A DNA stretch of 47,500 nt from Symbiodinium natans (GCA_905221605.1 CAJNDS010002501.1:1-47500); one strand, 5' to 3'; counted from the stretch's first letter, positions 20,901 to 29,930 are shown. Program-made: numbers and translations. The notes: generated by a model not told the origin, from the letters alone.

Positions 20901-21106
20901 TGGTCGTGTCCTCCGCCGCCGTGTTCACCTCCGTGATCGCGTCCACCCTCCCAGCCACGCGCACGCCCATCATGTCCAGAACCTCGACCTCCACGATCTC
21001 CGCCGCCACTCCTTCCATCCCAAGCGTCACGTCCAGGAGCACCATCTCCCAGCCCAGCCGCCAGCACCATCACGGCCACGACGCGTTTGGCCATCACCGC
21101 TGCCAT
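17968..21106 (-). pseudogene. Very long GC-rich ORF of unknown function with several frame breaks
   Basis: From MAAVMAKRVV at 21106 the G/C-ending-codon frame can be followed to a stop at 17968, with about three shifts (near 21045, near 20895 at a G6 run, near 20765 at a C run) and one in-frame TGA at 20638. The longest intact part exceeds 880 codons (about 20637-17968). It starts with hydrophobic WWNYVAVFLFVTFGWFGGWG and continues with a charged stretch around ERRLHELVWAEALRSNALRE. It also holds a doubled DDNNVDYTGAG, proline/serine/glycine-rich linkers, ELRWGVRQWVEEEKRG, a basic RAGRSRSPRRT and repeated MLAVEDG units. No catalytic motif is recognised. It follows the reverse transcriptase by about 170 nt on the same strand, so an element-encoded accessory or gag-like protein is possible; a captured host gene is the alternative. 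Confidence 0.6.
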
Positions 21107-21275
21107 GGGCTGTCGGGCGAGGGGAGCACGGGGAACAAAAGCAAGAAGGCAAAGCCAGAAAGCTCAAAGCGAAAGAAACTGCCCGTTCCAAACTGCAACA
21201 TCCCAAAGTACGAAATGCTCAAGTGCCAAGCTCAAAGATGTCAAACAATGCATCCAGCAGGGTGAAGCCGCGAAG

Positions 21276-23055
21276 TTAACACCGCGCCAACCACTGCGGC
21301 AACGTCGATGCCCACCCAACCCGGTCTTCTGCGAGGAGCGGCCACTCATCGCCTAACACTGCAGCGACCTGCCGCTCAACGTTATCCGGGTAGAAGCGCC
21401 CCGGGCGCCGCATGCCGAACGTGATGTTCTGCTCAGCATGCCACCACCGCAGGCTTCTCCACCCCAACATGCGAGCAGCCAGCCCCGGCTCCCCCCCCTC
21501 TCTCTGCCGCTGCCAGTGCCCCAGCAATTGGTGTTGCAGGCGCAGCACCTTAGACGACCACCGCTCAATTTTGGATGCCGCAAACCAGGCTCTCACTTCA
21601 CGAAGCGTGCGTGCGTTCCAGCCCACCCAGTCCTCCCCCCCGCTGCCTGCCCATGCGAAACGCACGGCGCAACACCTGGAGTTGAACGGTGTTCGCCTTT
21701 TGTAGCTGCTCCTGAGGCCAATGCAACGCCCCCGCCCCCCAAGTGAACGTGCCCTCAACAAGGCTCCTCACCATGGCGGCTTTGGCTGCTCTGCTCCCTT
21801 GACCCCGAAGCAACTCATCATGAGCCCACGCAGCATTGTGCGCACGCTGCAACATCTCCGCCGCCTGTCCCCGCGAGCTCCCTTTGAAGTCCAAGTTCAC
21901 CCCCAACACCCGAATCGAGTCGCCAACCACCACACGCTGCCCCATCACATCCAGCTGCCGGCGGCCTGCATACGCCCCGGAGGCTGCAACGGCGGTCTTA
22001 GTGGGGGAAGAAAGCCCCAGCTGAGCAATCTTCTCCGCGATGATGTGAATTTTCTGCTCGAGCGCCTGTGGGTCACTATCCCAAAGGAAGACATCGTCCT
22101 GGTACACCACCACCGCCACGGGCAGATCAGCCAATGCTCCCCGAAATGCAAGCCACCGAGCATCCGCTGTTGCCTCCTCGACCGCCAGTGTCATGAGCAT
22201 GCCAAAGATCTCAGCCGATTCGGGGGACCCCTGCCGGATGCCCTTGTTGGCGTGAACAACGAGGCGTTCTCCTCCAGGCGCCACGCCGTCGAGCACATTC
22301 TCCCCAAGCTGCTGGAGCAGGAAGCGAAGTTCCACTGGGCACCCCCACAGTCCCTGGACGAGGTGCTCAGCCACTGCCCGCGTGCGTATGTTGTCAAACG
22401 CCCCACTAACGTCCAACTTCGCCACGAGCAGGGGAATGCGCCATTCGCGGGACACATCCCTGAGCCGCGTAGTCACCCCCAGCAAGTCAGCTGCCTGACG
22501 CTGTTTGCCACATGCGCTGACAGACGAAGGAAGACGGAGAAGGGGAAAGCAGCGGTGCATGATCAAACGGACCACCAGTTTAAGCATGGCACTCGACACA
22601 GCGATGGGTCGAAGGTCCCCCGGGCCCCCCGGTTGAGCGATCTTGGGGAGGAGGGCAAGCAGGCTACGGTCCCATCCATGACCCTCTCCATCACCCCGGA
22701 CAACCGAGTTGGCAATGTCAGCGAGCACCCCATCACCCCGTGCACGGATATGCCAAAGAAGATCAACGCCAATGCCATCAGGGCCAGCAGCTGCACGGCG
22801 CTTCATCTTGTCCAACTCTCTCCCCACGTCCATGGGCTCAAAGGGTGTCCAGTCGTTCACGTCACAGGGCACTTGCTCGATCAAAGTCTGGAGTTCGGCA
22901 TCCCAGTCAACCCCAGGCTCCCAGACTTTGGCCTCAAGGTGAGTCTTGATTTCTGCAGCAAGTTGTTCGCCGGTCCGGTCCTCAAGGAGTCTCCCCCACC
23001 ACCCCGCCCTCCGTTGGCGCTGCGCTTGACGAGCACGATAGGCCCCCCAGTCCCC
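21276..23055 (-). CDS. Non-LTR (LINE-type) reverse transcriptase, frameshifted, no endonuclease
   Basis: The long frame (23217-21598) shows reverse-transcriptase blocks in order. Counting residues from 23217, they are AGPDGIGVDLL (144-154), LDVSGAFD (268-275) with the first catalytic Asp, GIRQGSPE (326-333), YQDD (372-375) with the catalytic pair, and VLGVNLDF (437-444). Family-like sequence begins near GGDWGAYRARQ (about 23055). At a C7 run (21635-21641 on the plus strand) the frame breaks. The C-terminal domain continues in the next frame (GGEDWVGWNARTLREV onward) to a stop at 21276. An apurinic-type endonuclease, usual in such elements, is not visible upstream. Known role of the family: copying element RNA into DNA at a primed target. 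This copy is a pseudogene or carries a homopolymer sequencing error. Confidence 0.85.
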
Positions 23056-23197
23056 CCCCAGGAGGATTCGCGAGGTTTCTCCTCTGTCCTTTTGCCTGTC
23101 AGCACAGAAAGCAGAATCTCGGGATTTGCAATCAAATCGCTGATGACATTTTGGGCTTCCCTTGCGCCGTACAGCTTGGCCGGGTGGAGGCTCCTGG

Positions 23198-23893
23198 TTA
23201 TGCAAGGTCGGACCCAAAGCACCTCAGTGTTTCGGCGTCAACGCCTGAGGTCGATAAGGTTTTCAACAGACTCTTCACGGTCCCGATTTGTGTTTCACCG
23301 AGATAGCTTGTCAAGTTGAACTTGGCAAGTTGCTCATGGTAGACCTTCCCAAGGTCTTCCAGCTCCCCGTAGAGTTTCTCCCGGAGGCTGTTGATGCGGC
23401 GTTCCGTAGCTTCCAGACTTGTTAAAGTCTTGGCCGCTTCAGAAACCAGTTTCTGGTTTTCAGCTTTAACCTTGGCAAACTCCGCCAGGTTCGCTGTCAG
23501 GTTTGCGTAAGCAACAGTGGGTGCAAACCCATGCATCATGAGCATGTACTCACGGATGAATGCCAAGAACACAATGGCGGCCAAAACAGCCCAGATGGCC
23601 AACATTGCCAATTGGGGCCATACGACCTTCACATAGACGACGAAGAGGAGGCAGCTGGCAAGGTTTGCTACCAGGAACAGGCGGCGCAAGTAGGTTTGCA
23701 AGAGGAGGTCCACAACCCACACCCTCTCTTTTGCCGGTAGCTTTGCGAACTCCTCCTTGAGCTTCCTTGAGGGCTCCTTGGGGAGTTTGATGGTGCCTTT
23801 AGAGCGCCAGTCAAAGAACCTCGTGGAAACGATCGCTGAGCGGGCCTCATCGATGGCTCCTTGGAATGTGACCTCCTCTTCCATGTCGGCCAT
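23198..23893 (-). CDS. Intronless 231-aa membrane/coiled-coil protein (retrogene-like ORF)
   Basis: Starts MADMEEEV, 49 nt after the spliced-leader relic. An acidic N-terminus is followed by a basic segment. Two hydrophobic helices lie at about residues 72-91 and 96-113 as a hairpin. A charged heptad-like region at about 133-190 (AKVKAENQKLV, REKLYGELEDL) suggests a coiled coil. It stops after GSDLA. A second frame on the same strand then reads KLYGAREAQNVISDLIANPE to about 23060 and looks coding, so the original protein may have been longer, with a frameshift between 23235 and 23199. No enzyme motif is visible and I do not recognise the family. It is probably a host mRNA copy carried at the 5' end of the retro-unit, or a native first ORF of that element. 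Confidence 0.65.
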   Translation of the reverse strand: MADMEEEVTFQGAIDEARSAIVSTRFFDWRSKGTIKLPKEPSRKLKEEFAKLPAKERVWVVDLLLQTYLRRLFLVANLASCLLFVVYVKVVWPQLAMLAIWAVLAAIVFLAFIREYMLMMHGFAPTVAYANLTANLAEFAKVKAENQKLVSEAAKTLTSLEATERRINSLREKLYGELEDLGKVYHEQLAKFNLTSYLGETQIGTVKSLLKTLSTSGVDAETLRCFGSDLA

Positions 23894-23942
23894 TTGCGCA
23901 GTGTGATGCCAGGTTATGTGCGAGGGTATAACCTACCTACAG

Positions 23943-23960
23943 CTTGAGCCAAAATGGCTA
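23943..23960 (-). other. Dinoflagellate spliced-leader relic
   Basis: The minus strand reads TAGCCATTTTGGCTCAAG, identical to the last 18 nt of the conserved 22-nt dinoflagellate spliced leader. The first bases of the leader are missing and replaced by telomere-like CCCTA. Genomic spliced-leader remnants next to intronless genes are known marks of cDNA re-integration in dinoflagellates. An ATG follows 49 nt downstream. Confidence 0.85.
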
Positions 23961-24040
23961 TAGGGTTTAGGGTTTGGGGTTTTGGGGTTTTGGGTTTAGG
24001 GGGGGTGGGGGGGGGGGGGGGGTTGGGGGGGGGGGGATAC
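23961..24040 (+). repeat. Telomere-like variant repeats flanking the 5' end of the retro-unit, then a G run
   Basis: TAGGGTTTAGGGTTTGGGG, GGGGTTTT repeats and then a long G tract. The same GGGGTTTT variant and the same orientation occur at 17870-17896 on the far side of the unit. Confidence 0.75.
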
Positions 24041-24240
24041 CATTGGGGGGGGTACCGACACGGGACACGGAACCATATATGAGGCTCAACTCCTCCGCTC
24101 CTAAGCCAGCAGGCGAAGCCCTGACAATTTCCCTCACGTCGTTCGGTTTGGTCTTGGGCTTAACACTAAACCCTGCACCCTAAGCCCGCGTTTAGGGTTT
24201 AGGGTTCAGGGTTTAGGGTTTAGGGTTTAGGGTTTAGGGC

Positions 24241-24317
24241 CTCGCCTGGAGGTCGCCCAGTAAGCTCTGGATGAGGTCGCCCATCGACATCTTAGAGTTG
24301 TCAGGGAGCTTTGTGCC
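24241..24317 (-). CDS. Single exon candidate with telomere-like splice context
   Basis: GTKLPDNSKMSMGDLIQSLL continues in phase for 77 nt. The acceptor is TTCAG. The donor would be GC of GCCCTAAACCC, that is, the intron begins in a telomere-like unit. Parent gene unknown. Confidence 0.45.
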
Positions 24318-24807
24318 CTGAACCCTGAAAACCTGCGAGCCCCTAAACCCTAAACCCTAAACCCTAAACCCTAAACCCTAAACACTAAACCCTAAACCCT
24401 AAACCCCAAGCGCCCTAAACCCTATTCTAATATCCGAGACCCTGAGCCTCCAATTCCCACACCGAAGAAGCCCAGAAGCCTCCTCTGCCGGAGCACTCTG
24501 TGAGCACTCTGTAGTTTAGGGTTTAGGGTTTAGGGTTTAGGGTTTAGGGTTTAGGGTTTAGGGTTTAGGGAGTTTTCGGGTTTAGAGTTTAGGGTTTAAC
24601 CGTCTTAGCCTGTGACGCTTCTAGCTCAAGTTGTTGGGTTTCTAGGATGGCCCATCACACTCTCAGAAAATGCTTCCTACATATGGTCCTCTTAAACCCA
24701 AGGGTTTAGGGTTTAGGGTTTAGGGTTTAGGGTTTAGGGTTTAGGGTTTAGGGTTTAGGGCTTAGGGTTTAGGATTTAGGGTTTAGGGTTTAGGGTTTAG
24801 GGCCCAA

Positions 24808-24922
24808 TGACGGAAAGTACAAAACATCCCCAGGGCCTACCGAGGTTTGATTCATGGTGAGAGGCTCCGGCTTAAGGCCCAGGAGCGGATGTGGACTCTG
24901 AGACTTGAGACTTGCGCAGTGA
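24808..24922 (+). CDS. Exon candidate
   Basis: The plus frame reads RKVQNIPRAYRGLIHGERLR then LKAQERMWTLRLETCAV, between telomere-like blocks. It may belong with the candidates at 25010 and 25326 to one plus-strand gene. No family recognised. Confidence 0.3.
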
Positions 24923-25009
24923 ACCCCTAAGGTCTAGGGGGTTTAGGGTTTAGGGTTTAGGGTTTAGGGTTTAGGGTTTAGGGTTTAGGGTTCAGTGTTT
25001 AGGGTAAAC

Positions 25010-25177
25010 ATGCCCAAGGAAAATCTGCTGGGCCCCCGTTCAGTGAGCTTGCCACCTGTCCCAGGCGTCATGCGGATCATACCGCGCGACCTCGGCACAG
25101 GACAGGGGAAAACGCTGAGAGGGCATTTTCGGATTCAGGAGTTTGGAGTCTATCTGCGACTTGTAACCTACAAACTA
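25010..25177 (+). CDS. Exon candidate
   Basis: Open frame from ATG reading MPKENLLGPRSVSLPPVPGV then VMRIIPRDLGTGQGKT and a mixed hydrophobic end FGVYLRLVTYK. Telomere-like DNA on both sides. Confidence 0.4.
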
Positions 25178-25325
25178 GACCCTGAAACCCTAAACCCTAA
25201 ACCTTAAGACCCTGAAACCTGTCGAAGTCCAAAGTTTAAGAGTCTAGACTTATGGGGCCCAGAACCTCAGGGTGTTGATTTCGGAGTTCGTGTTTTTCGG
25301 GGGTTTAGGGACGAAATCCTAAACC

Positions 25326-25406
25326 CTCAAGCAGCCCCGAGGCGTGTCGAGTTTACGAGTCTACTTTAGTCGGGAGTGGGGGACCGGGATTCCGCCAAGT
25401 GCCAGG
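25326..25406 (+). CDS. Exon candidate with a telomere-repeat donor
   Basis: LKQPRGVSSLRVYFSREWGT is open up to GCCAGGGTTTAGGG. The GT of the first telomere-like unit would be the donor, the same junction sequence as the first exon of the duplicated gene. Confidence 0.38.
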
Positions 25407-25837
25407 GTTTAGGGTTTAGGGTGTAGGGTTTAGGGTTTAGGGTTTAGGGGTTAGGGTTTAGGGCCAGGAAGGGCTTGGCTTTTTGTTGGGTTTAGGACTT
25501 AGGGTCTTTTCCCAACCCCAGGTTTTGGGCATGGGGTGTCAAGGTAAACCCCACCCCGAAGAAGGAATTTAGGGTTTGGGATTTAGGGTTTAAAGGGAAT
25601 ATAAGGAGGACCCCTAGAAGGGACCCTTAATCTTGTTCCCCAATGTTCCCTATATTATGCCTAAGTAGCCCCTACGTAACCCTAAAGAACCCCAGAGTCT
25701 ACCTGCCCCCCAAGATAACATGTTGTATCTTGACCCTAAACCCTAAACCCTAAACCCTAAACCCTAAACCCTAAACCCTTGGGGTTTCGGGTTTAAGGCT
25801 TAGGGCTTCGGGCTCCGGGTAAGGGCGGCTCTTGGCA

Positions 25838-25915
25838 TCACGTGCGGCCTCCGCTCAGAATCCTGAATGCAAGCTGTGTCCCGAGCGTGTCAATCTCGGT
25901 CTTTAGCCTCTTCAC
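25838..25915 (-). CDS. Terminal exon candidate, coiled-coil-like
   Basis: Twenty-five codons plus TGA follow a TGTCCAG acceptor: VKRLKTEIDTLGTQLAFRIL then SGGRT. Heptad-like leucines suggest a coiled-coil end. Parent gene not identified. Confidence 0.45.
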   Translation of the reverse strand: MKRLKTEIDTLGTQLAFRILSGGRT

Positions 25916-26154
25916 CTGGACAGCATGACCCTAAACCCTAAACCCTAAACCCTAAACCCTAAACCCTAAACCCTAAACCCTGAACCCTGAACCCTGAACC
26001 CTGAACCCTGAACCCGAAACCCTAAACCCTCAACCCTGTTGAGGGTCGTGTGGCTTCAGGATTCAGTGTTTACACGGCCCAAACAACCTCAGGCGGGGTT
26101 CTGAAAGGCAGGAGACAGCTGAGGTCTCCTACTGTTCATGTGCGGGGTTTACAG

Positions 26155-26890
26155 GGTTTAGGGTTTAGGGTTTAGGGTTTAGGGTTTAGGGTTTAGGGTT
26201 TAGGGTTTAGGGTTTAGGGACCCCGAATACAGACCCCAAATAGTAGGATTCCCTTAAAATACGGACCCCAACAGGCGCAGCAAGAGCTTTTTCAATTGGC
26301 AGAAGGTTCCGGGCTCATATGGCTGTGGGTCTAAATAGGGGTATGTCGCGGTGTCCCGCCCCCCACCTGTGTTACATACGTATGTCGCGCCCATTTGTTT
26401 CATACGTATGTCGCGGGGTTTGTCGCGGCTGTTTCGCGCGTTGGTCTTGAAACCGAGCGCCCAATTTTTGGCTTGTCGCGGAGGCTTGTCGCGGACATGC
26501 TTGTCGCAACGAGAATGGCTTTGTTACAAGCCCTATGTCGCGGAAAGACGCCCGGGGGCCAGTTACATACCTAGACTTTTGACTCGCAGCCATATGTCTA
26601 AACAGATCTATATTGGGGGGTCCGCTGAGAGTAATATGGAATTAGAATACGGTGTCGGGGGTTGTTCTAGTATACTTATTTCGGGACCCTGAGGGAAGAC
26701 CATGTCATCATTCCGACCCCTGTATCAATGAAGGGGTGACATGTCGAAAAATCGGGTTTAGGGTTTGGGTTTAGGGTTTAGGGTTTAGGGTTTAGGGTTT
26801 AGGGTTTAGGGTTTAGGGTTTAGGGTTTAGGGTTTAGGGTTTAGGGTTTGGGTTTAGGGTTTAGGGTTTAGGGTTTAGGGTTTAGGGTTC
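26155..26890 (+). repeat. Two long TTTAGGG arrays
   Basis: About nine units at 26155-26218 and about eighteen, with a few shortened units, at 26756-26888. The TGTCGCG-rich segment lies between them. Confidence 0.8.
26215..26700. other. Unusual segment with clustered TGTCGCG words between weak inverted repeats
   Basis: TGTCGCG, or its TGTCGC core, occurs about nine times within 26343-26545. CATATGGCTG (about 26317) and CAGCCATATG (about 26588) are inverted to each other, and GGACCCCGAATA / ATTTCGGGACCC lie further out. An open plus frame of 113 codons crosses it, but its composition follows the repeated word, so I do not call it a gene. Confidence 0.45.
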
Positions 26891-27010
26891 AGCATCTCTG
26901 GTCCAAGCATTCACTAGTTGAGCAGCTTTCAAGGCCACAGGGGAATACCCACCCGCCCATTGGGTCCCACACCATTAGGAAAAATATCCAACCTCCTTCT
27001 TCTCTAGGCA

Positions 27011-27175
27011 CGTGGTCAACAGAATGGATTTGTTAACCACATGTTTCTGTTTCAAGCGGACAAGAAAACCAAACGTGGTCAACAGAATGGATTTGTCAAC
27101 CACCTGTTTCTGTTTCAAGCGGACAAGAAAACCAACGTGGTCAACAGAATGGATTTGTTAACCACATGTTTCCAT
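27011..27175 (+). repeat. 63-bp tandem repeat, about 2.5 copies
   Basis: CGTGGTCAACAGAATGGATT starts at 27011, 27074 and 27136. A 92-bp duplication (ATTCGG.AACTTATTCTTTGG type) follows at 27171-27330. Confidence 0.75.
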
Positions 27176-27319
27176 TCGGGAACTTATTCTTTTGGAAGCC
27201 ATCTTGAGTTCTTGAGTCGTTTGAGGGGCTTCAGGGGCCTTAAAAACAGGCGCGGTCATTCGGAAACTTATTCTTTGGAAGCCATCTTGAATCGCTTGAC
27301 TCTTTTGAGGGGCTCCAGG

Positions 27320-27890
27320 GGGGGTCATATATTTAGCGGGCAAGGTCATATATTTAGTGGGCAAGGTCGCCCTTTAGCGGGCAAGGTCATATATTTAGTG
27401 GGCAAGGTCATTTTTTAGCCAATGGACCTTACCCACTAAATATATGACCTTGCCCGCTAAATATATGACCTTGCCCGCTAAATATATGACCTTGCCCGCT
27501 AAATATAGACCTTGCCCGCTAAATATAGGACCTTGCCCGCTAAATATAGGACCTTGCCCGCTAAATATGACCTTGCCCGCTAAATATATGACCTTGCCCG
27601 CTAAATATATGACCTGGCCCGGGCCATATATTTAGCGGGCAAGGTCATATATTTAGCGGGCAAGGTCATATATTTAGCGGGCAAGGTCATATATTTAGTG
27701 GGCAAGGTCGCCCTTTAGCGGGCAAGGTCATATATTTAGTGGGCAAGGTCATTTTTTAGCCAATGGACCTTGCCCACTAAATATATGACCTTGCCCGCTA
27801 AATATATGACCTTGCCCACTAAATATATGACCTTGCCCGCTAAATATATGACCTTGCCCGCTAAATATATGACCTTGCCCGCAAAGTCAT
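27320..27890. repeat. 21-bp satellite in alternating inverted blocks
   Basis: The unit TATATTTAGCGGGCAAGGTCA runs forward at 27320-27415, inverted at 27425-27612, forward at 27618-27755 and inverted at 27766-27885. The turn GTCATTTTTTAGCCAATGGACC occurs twice, so the forward-inverted pair itself is duplicated. Each pair can fold into a long hairpin. Confidence 0.85.
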
Positions 27891-28361
27891 TAACATTTAT
27901 ATTATATATGAAAGAGTGGTTTAGGGTTTAGGGTTTAGGGTTTAGGTTTAGGGTTTAGGGTTTAAGGGTCCCAGTTTTGCTTGCGGGGAGGGGGCGGGGG
28001 TCTATTTTAATGCGGGTGCAGCATGAGCCAGCAACCACAGAAGTTAGGAGGGGTACCCTACTGTGTTCCATGACGTTGAGAAGGGAACAGGGAACCTAAG
28101 CCCTGAGAACATGAACCGTAAACCCGACAGTAAATCCTCAACCTCAGAGAGGAACCTAAACCCTAAACCTTCAACCCTAAGCCCTAAGCCCTAAACCCTA
28201 AGCCCTAAACCCTAAACCCTAAACCCCAGAACCTAAACCCTAAGCCCTGAACCCTCGATCTTGGGGTCTGGCCACGAAGCTCATGCCTTGAGCTGAGGCT
28301 TTGTTCTCTGCCAAGGCTTGCTTCACCGCCGCCTGCTGTCAGGGTGAGTTGGCTTACGGTC

Positions 28362-28480
28362 GGTTTGTAGGGAATGAGGGAATGAGGTACCCTATATCCC
28401 CTTATATATATATATATATATATAACCTTTAAGGGATTATATAGGGTACCTCATTCCCTCATTCCCTACTAACCGACAGC
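28362..28480. mobile_element. Short inverted-repeat element, family 3
   Basis: GTAGGGAATGAGGGAATGAGG and its inverted partner CCTCATTCCCTCATTCCCTA flank a (TA)n centre. A second copy at 41440-41580 has a run of CCCTAAA units in place of its left inner arm. Confidence 0.6.
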
Positions 28481-28631
28481 AAGTACCTCATTCCCTCACC
28501 CCCTACTAAACAGAAAGCTGGGGTGTGCAGGTTTGGGGCTTAAGGGGTTTAGGGTTTAGGGTTTAGGGTTTAGGGTTTAGGGTGAGTGGGTTCAATAGGC
28601 CTCCACAGAGACGACCCTTCTTCCTACCAGC

Positions 28632-29291
28632 CTACGCAAGCTTATCCAGGTTAGGCCCACAACAGCCATAGCGTATTGATACGATAGATACATTTTGCGG
28701 CGTTTTCTGGGGACTCTTTCTGTGTGTAGTTAGAGCAATTGCACCCGATCCTTTCGATGCTGGCAGACAACTAGCACGACCAGCAGGACAAACAGCAGTC
28801 ACGGCACTCACACTTAAAGCCAGCTCCGTCCGGAGCTCGCGACGGAGGTTTGTGACGCATTTCGGATGTAACATCCGCATTTCCTTCTCTTGGTTTGAGC
28901 TTTCAAAGTAATCGATTCCTTCATGTTTGGAAGACAGGCCATAACCGCACAAACAGAAAGCAAACAAAAGTGGACTGAACAAAAAGAGGGAGAGCAACTT
29001 GTCGATGCTGTCGTAGTAATGGCTACCGGCATCGAAGATGTTCGATTGGAATGCATAACCCTCGCGCGCACGGTAGAGATGAACAAGTGTGCTAACTCTG
29101 ATCACAGGTGTTCTACACCAACAGGCTCTGGACCCTGAAGTCCGAGCAATCTTGTCCACGAGCTCCTCCATGATCATTTTCTCGCAGATGCTAGCTAGAA
29201 TTGTCCCACCCCCAACCCTTAAGCCAAGCAGCCCATCATCACCATCAAACATTTCGTCGTGCTTCAGCAAAAGAAGTATGGTGTGGAGCAT
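28632..29291 (-). CDS. 219-codon ORF, hypothetical
   Basis: The longest telomere-free open frame outside the main loci. It reads MLHTILLLLKHDEMFDGDDG at the start. A hydrophobic segment (LSLFLFSPLLFAFCLCGYGL) sits mid-protein and a less convincing Ser/Ala-rich tail follows. A second minus frame just upstream (EDLEILDHVPNFLLR) also looks coding, so this may be one exon of a larger gene with the true start elsewhere. No family recognised. Confidence 0.35.
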   Translation of the reverse strand: MLHTILLLLKHDEMFDGDDGLLGLRVGGGTILASICEKMIMEELVDKIARTSGSRACWCRTPVIRVSTLVHLYRAREGYAFQSNIFDAGSHYYDSIDKLLSLFLFSPLLFAFCLCGYGLSSKHEGIDYFESSNQEKEMRMLHPKCVTNLRRELRTELALSVSAVTAVCPAGRASCLPASKGSGAIALTTHRKSPQKTPQNVSIVSIRYGCCGPNLDKLA

Positions 29292-29844
29292 TCTATCGGA
29301 GCAAGAAGTTTGGCACGTGGTCCAGAATCTCCAAATCCTCTAGACCGCATAACCCTACACCCCATTCCTTGAACCCATCACCCCCGACGCCCTAAATCCC
29401 TCCCACGAAGCCCAGAAACCCTCTGGCAAAGCCAAATTTTAACAGGCATCTCTCAACCCTAAACCCTAAATCCTGAACCCTAAGCCCTGACCCTAAGCCC
29501 TAAACTCTAAACCCTAAACTCTAAACCCTATGCCTTGACCTCCTCGTTGTTCTTCACCTCAAAAGCCGGTTCTCAGGGCTTTGCAGGGTGTAGGGTTTAG
29601 GGTTTAGGGTGTAGGGTGTAGGGGTGCAGGGTGTAGGGTTTAGGGGTGCAGGGTGTAGCGTGTAGGGTTTAGGTTTTGCAAGGGTTCTACCGTTAATAGG
29701 CGTACGGGGCTTATACGCCTCAAACTACGGTGTACATTTCGGCTCGTTTTGTGTATCATTTTCCATGTGACATTTCAATAGCCTAAACCCTAAACCCTAA
29801 ACCCTAAACCCTAAACCCTAAACCCTAAACCCTAAACCCTAAAC

Positions 29845-29930
29845 CAACAGTGAGAAGCAGCGGATGAGGTGCCGGCCGGGGCTCCGTTCACCTCCACGAT
29901 GACGTCGCCGACCTCAGCCGGCGCCCAACG
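29845..29930 (-). CDS. Exon fragment with a PDZ-like motif
   Basis: Between a GACTTCAG acceptor and a TTG/GTTTAGGG donor the frame reads RWAPAEVGDVIVEVNGAPAG. GDVIVEVNG is typical of the middle of PDZ domains (peptide-binding modules). Only this fragment is present. The donor lies in the first telomere-like unit of the following array. Confidence 0.5.

Larger units (their letters stand above)
17897..23960 (-). mobile_element. Retro-unit: spliced-leader relic, ORFs with reverse transcriptase, poly(A), inside telomere-like repeats
   Basis: About 6.06 kb in one orientation, free of the telomere-like repeats that fill the rest of the window. In order on the minus strand: spliced-leader relic (23960-23943), 49-nt leader, 231-codon ORF, non-LTR reverse transcriptase, a broken ORF from 21106 to 17968, about 60 nt of 3' tail, and A10 (17906-17897). 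Both ends touch telomere-like DNA of the same orientation (plus strand GGGTTTTGGGG/TTTAGGG). This is the structure of a mature trans-spliced, polyadenylated RNA reverse-transcribed into or onto such a tract. No endonuclease motifs were seen. Whether it is one element, a template-switch chimera, or separate insertions is not settled. Confidence 0.6.

Noticed and set aside
23194-23222. A 29-nt GT-AG intron that would join ETLR to SLHPAKLYG in phase
   Set aside because: It works arithmetically, but it is far shorter than other introns here and lies in an otherwise intronless, retrogene-like ORF. A simple indel explains the frame change equally well.
21721-23319. 532-codon plus-strand frame
   Set aside because: It is the antisense of the reverse transcriptase, opened by G/C-rich third positions on the minus strand.
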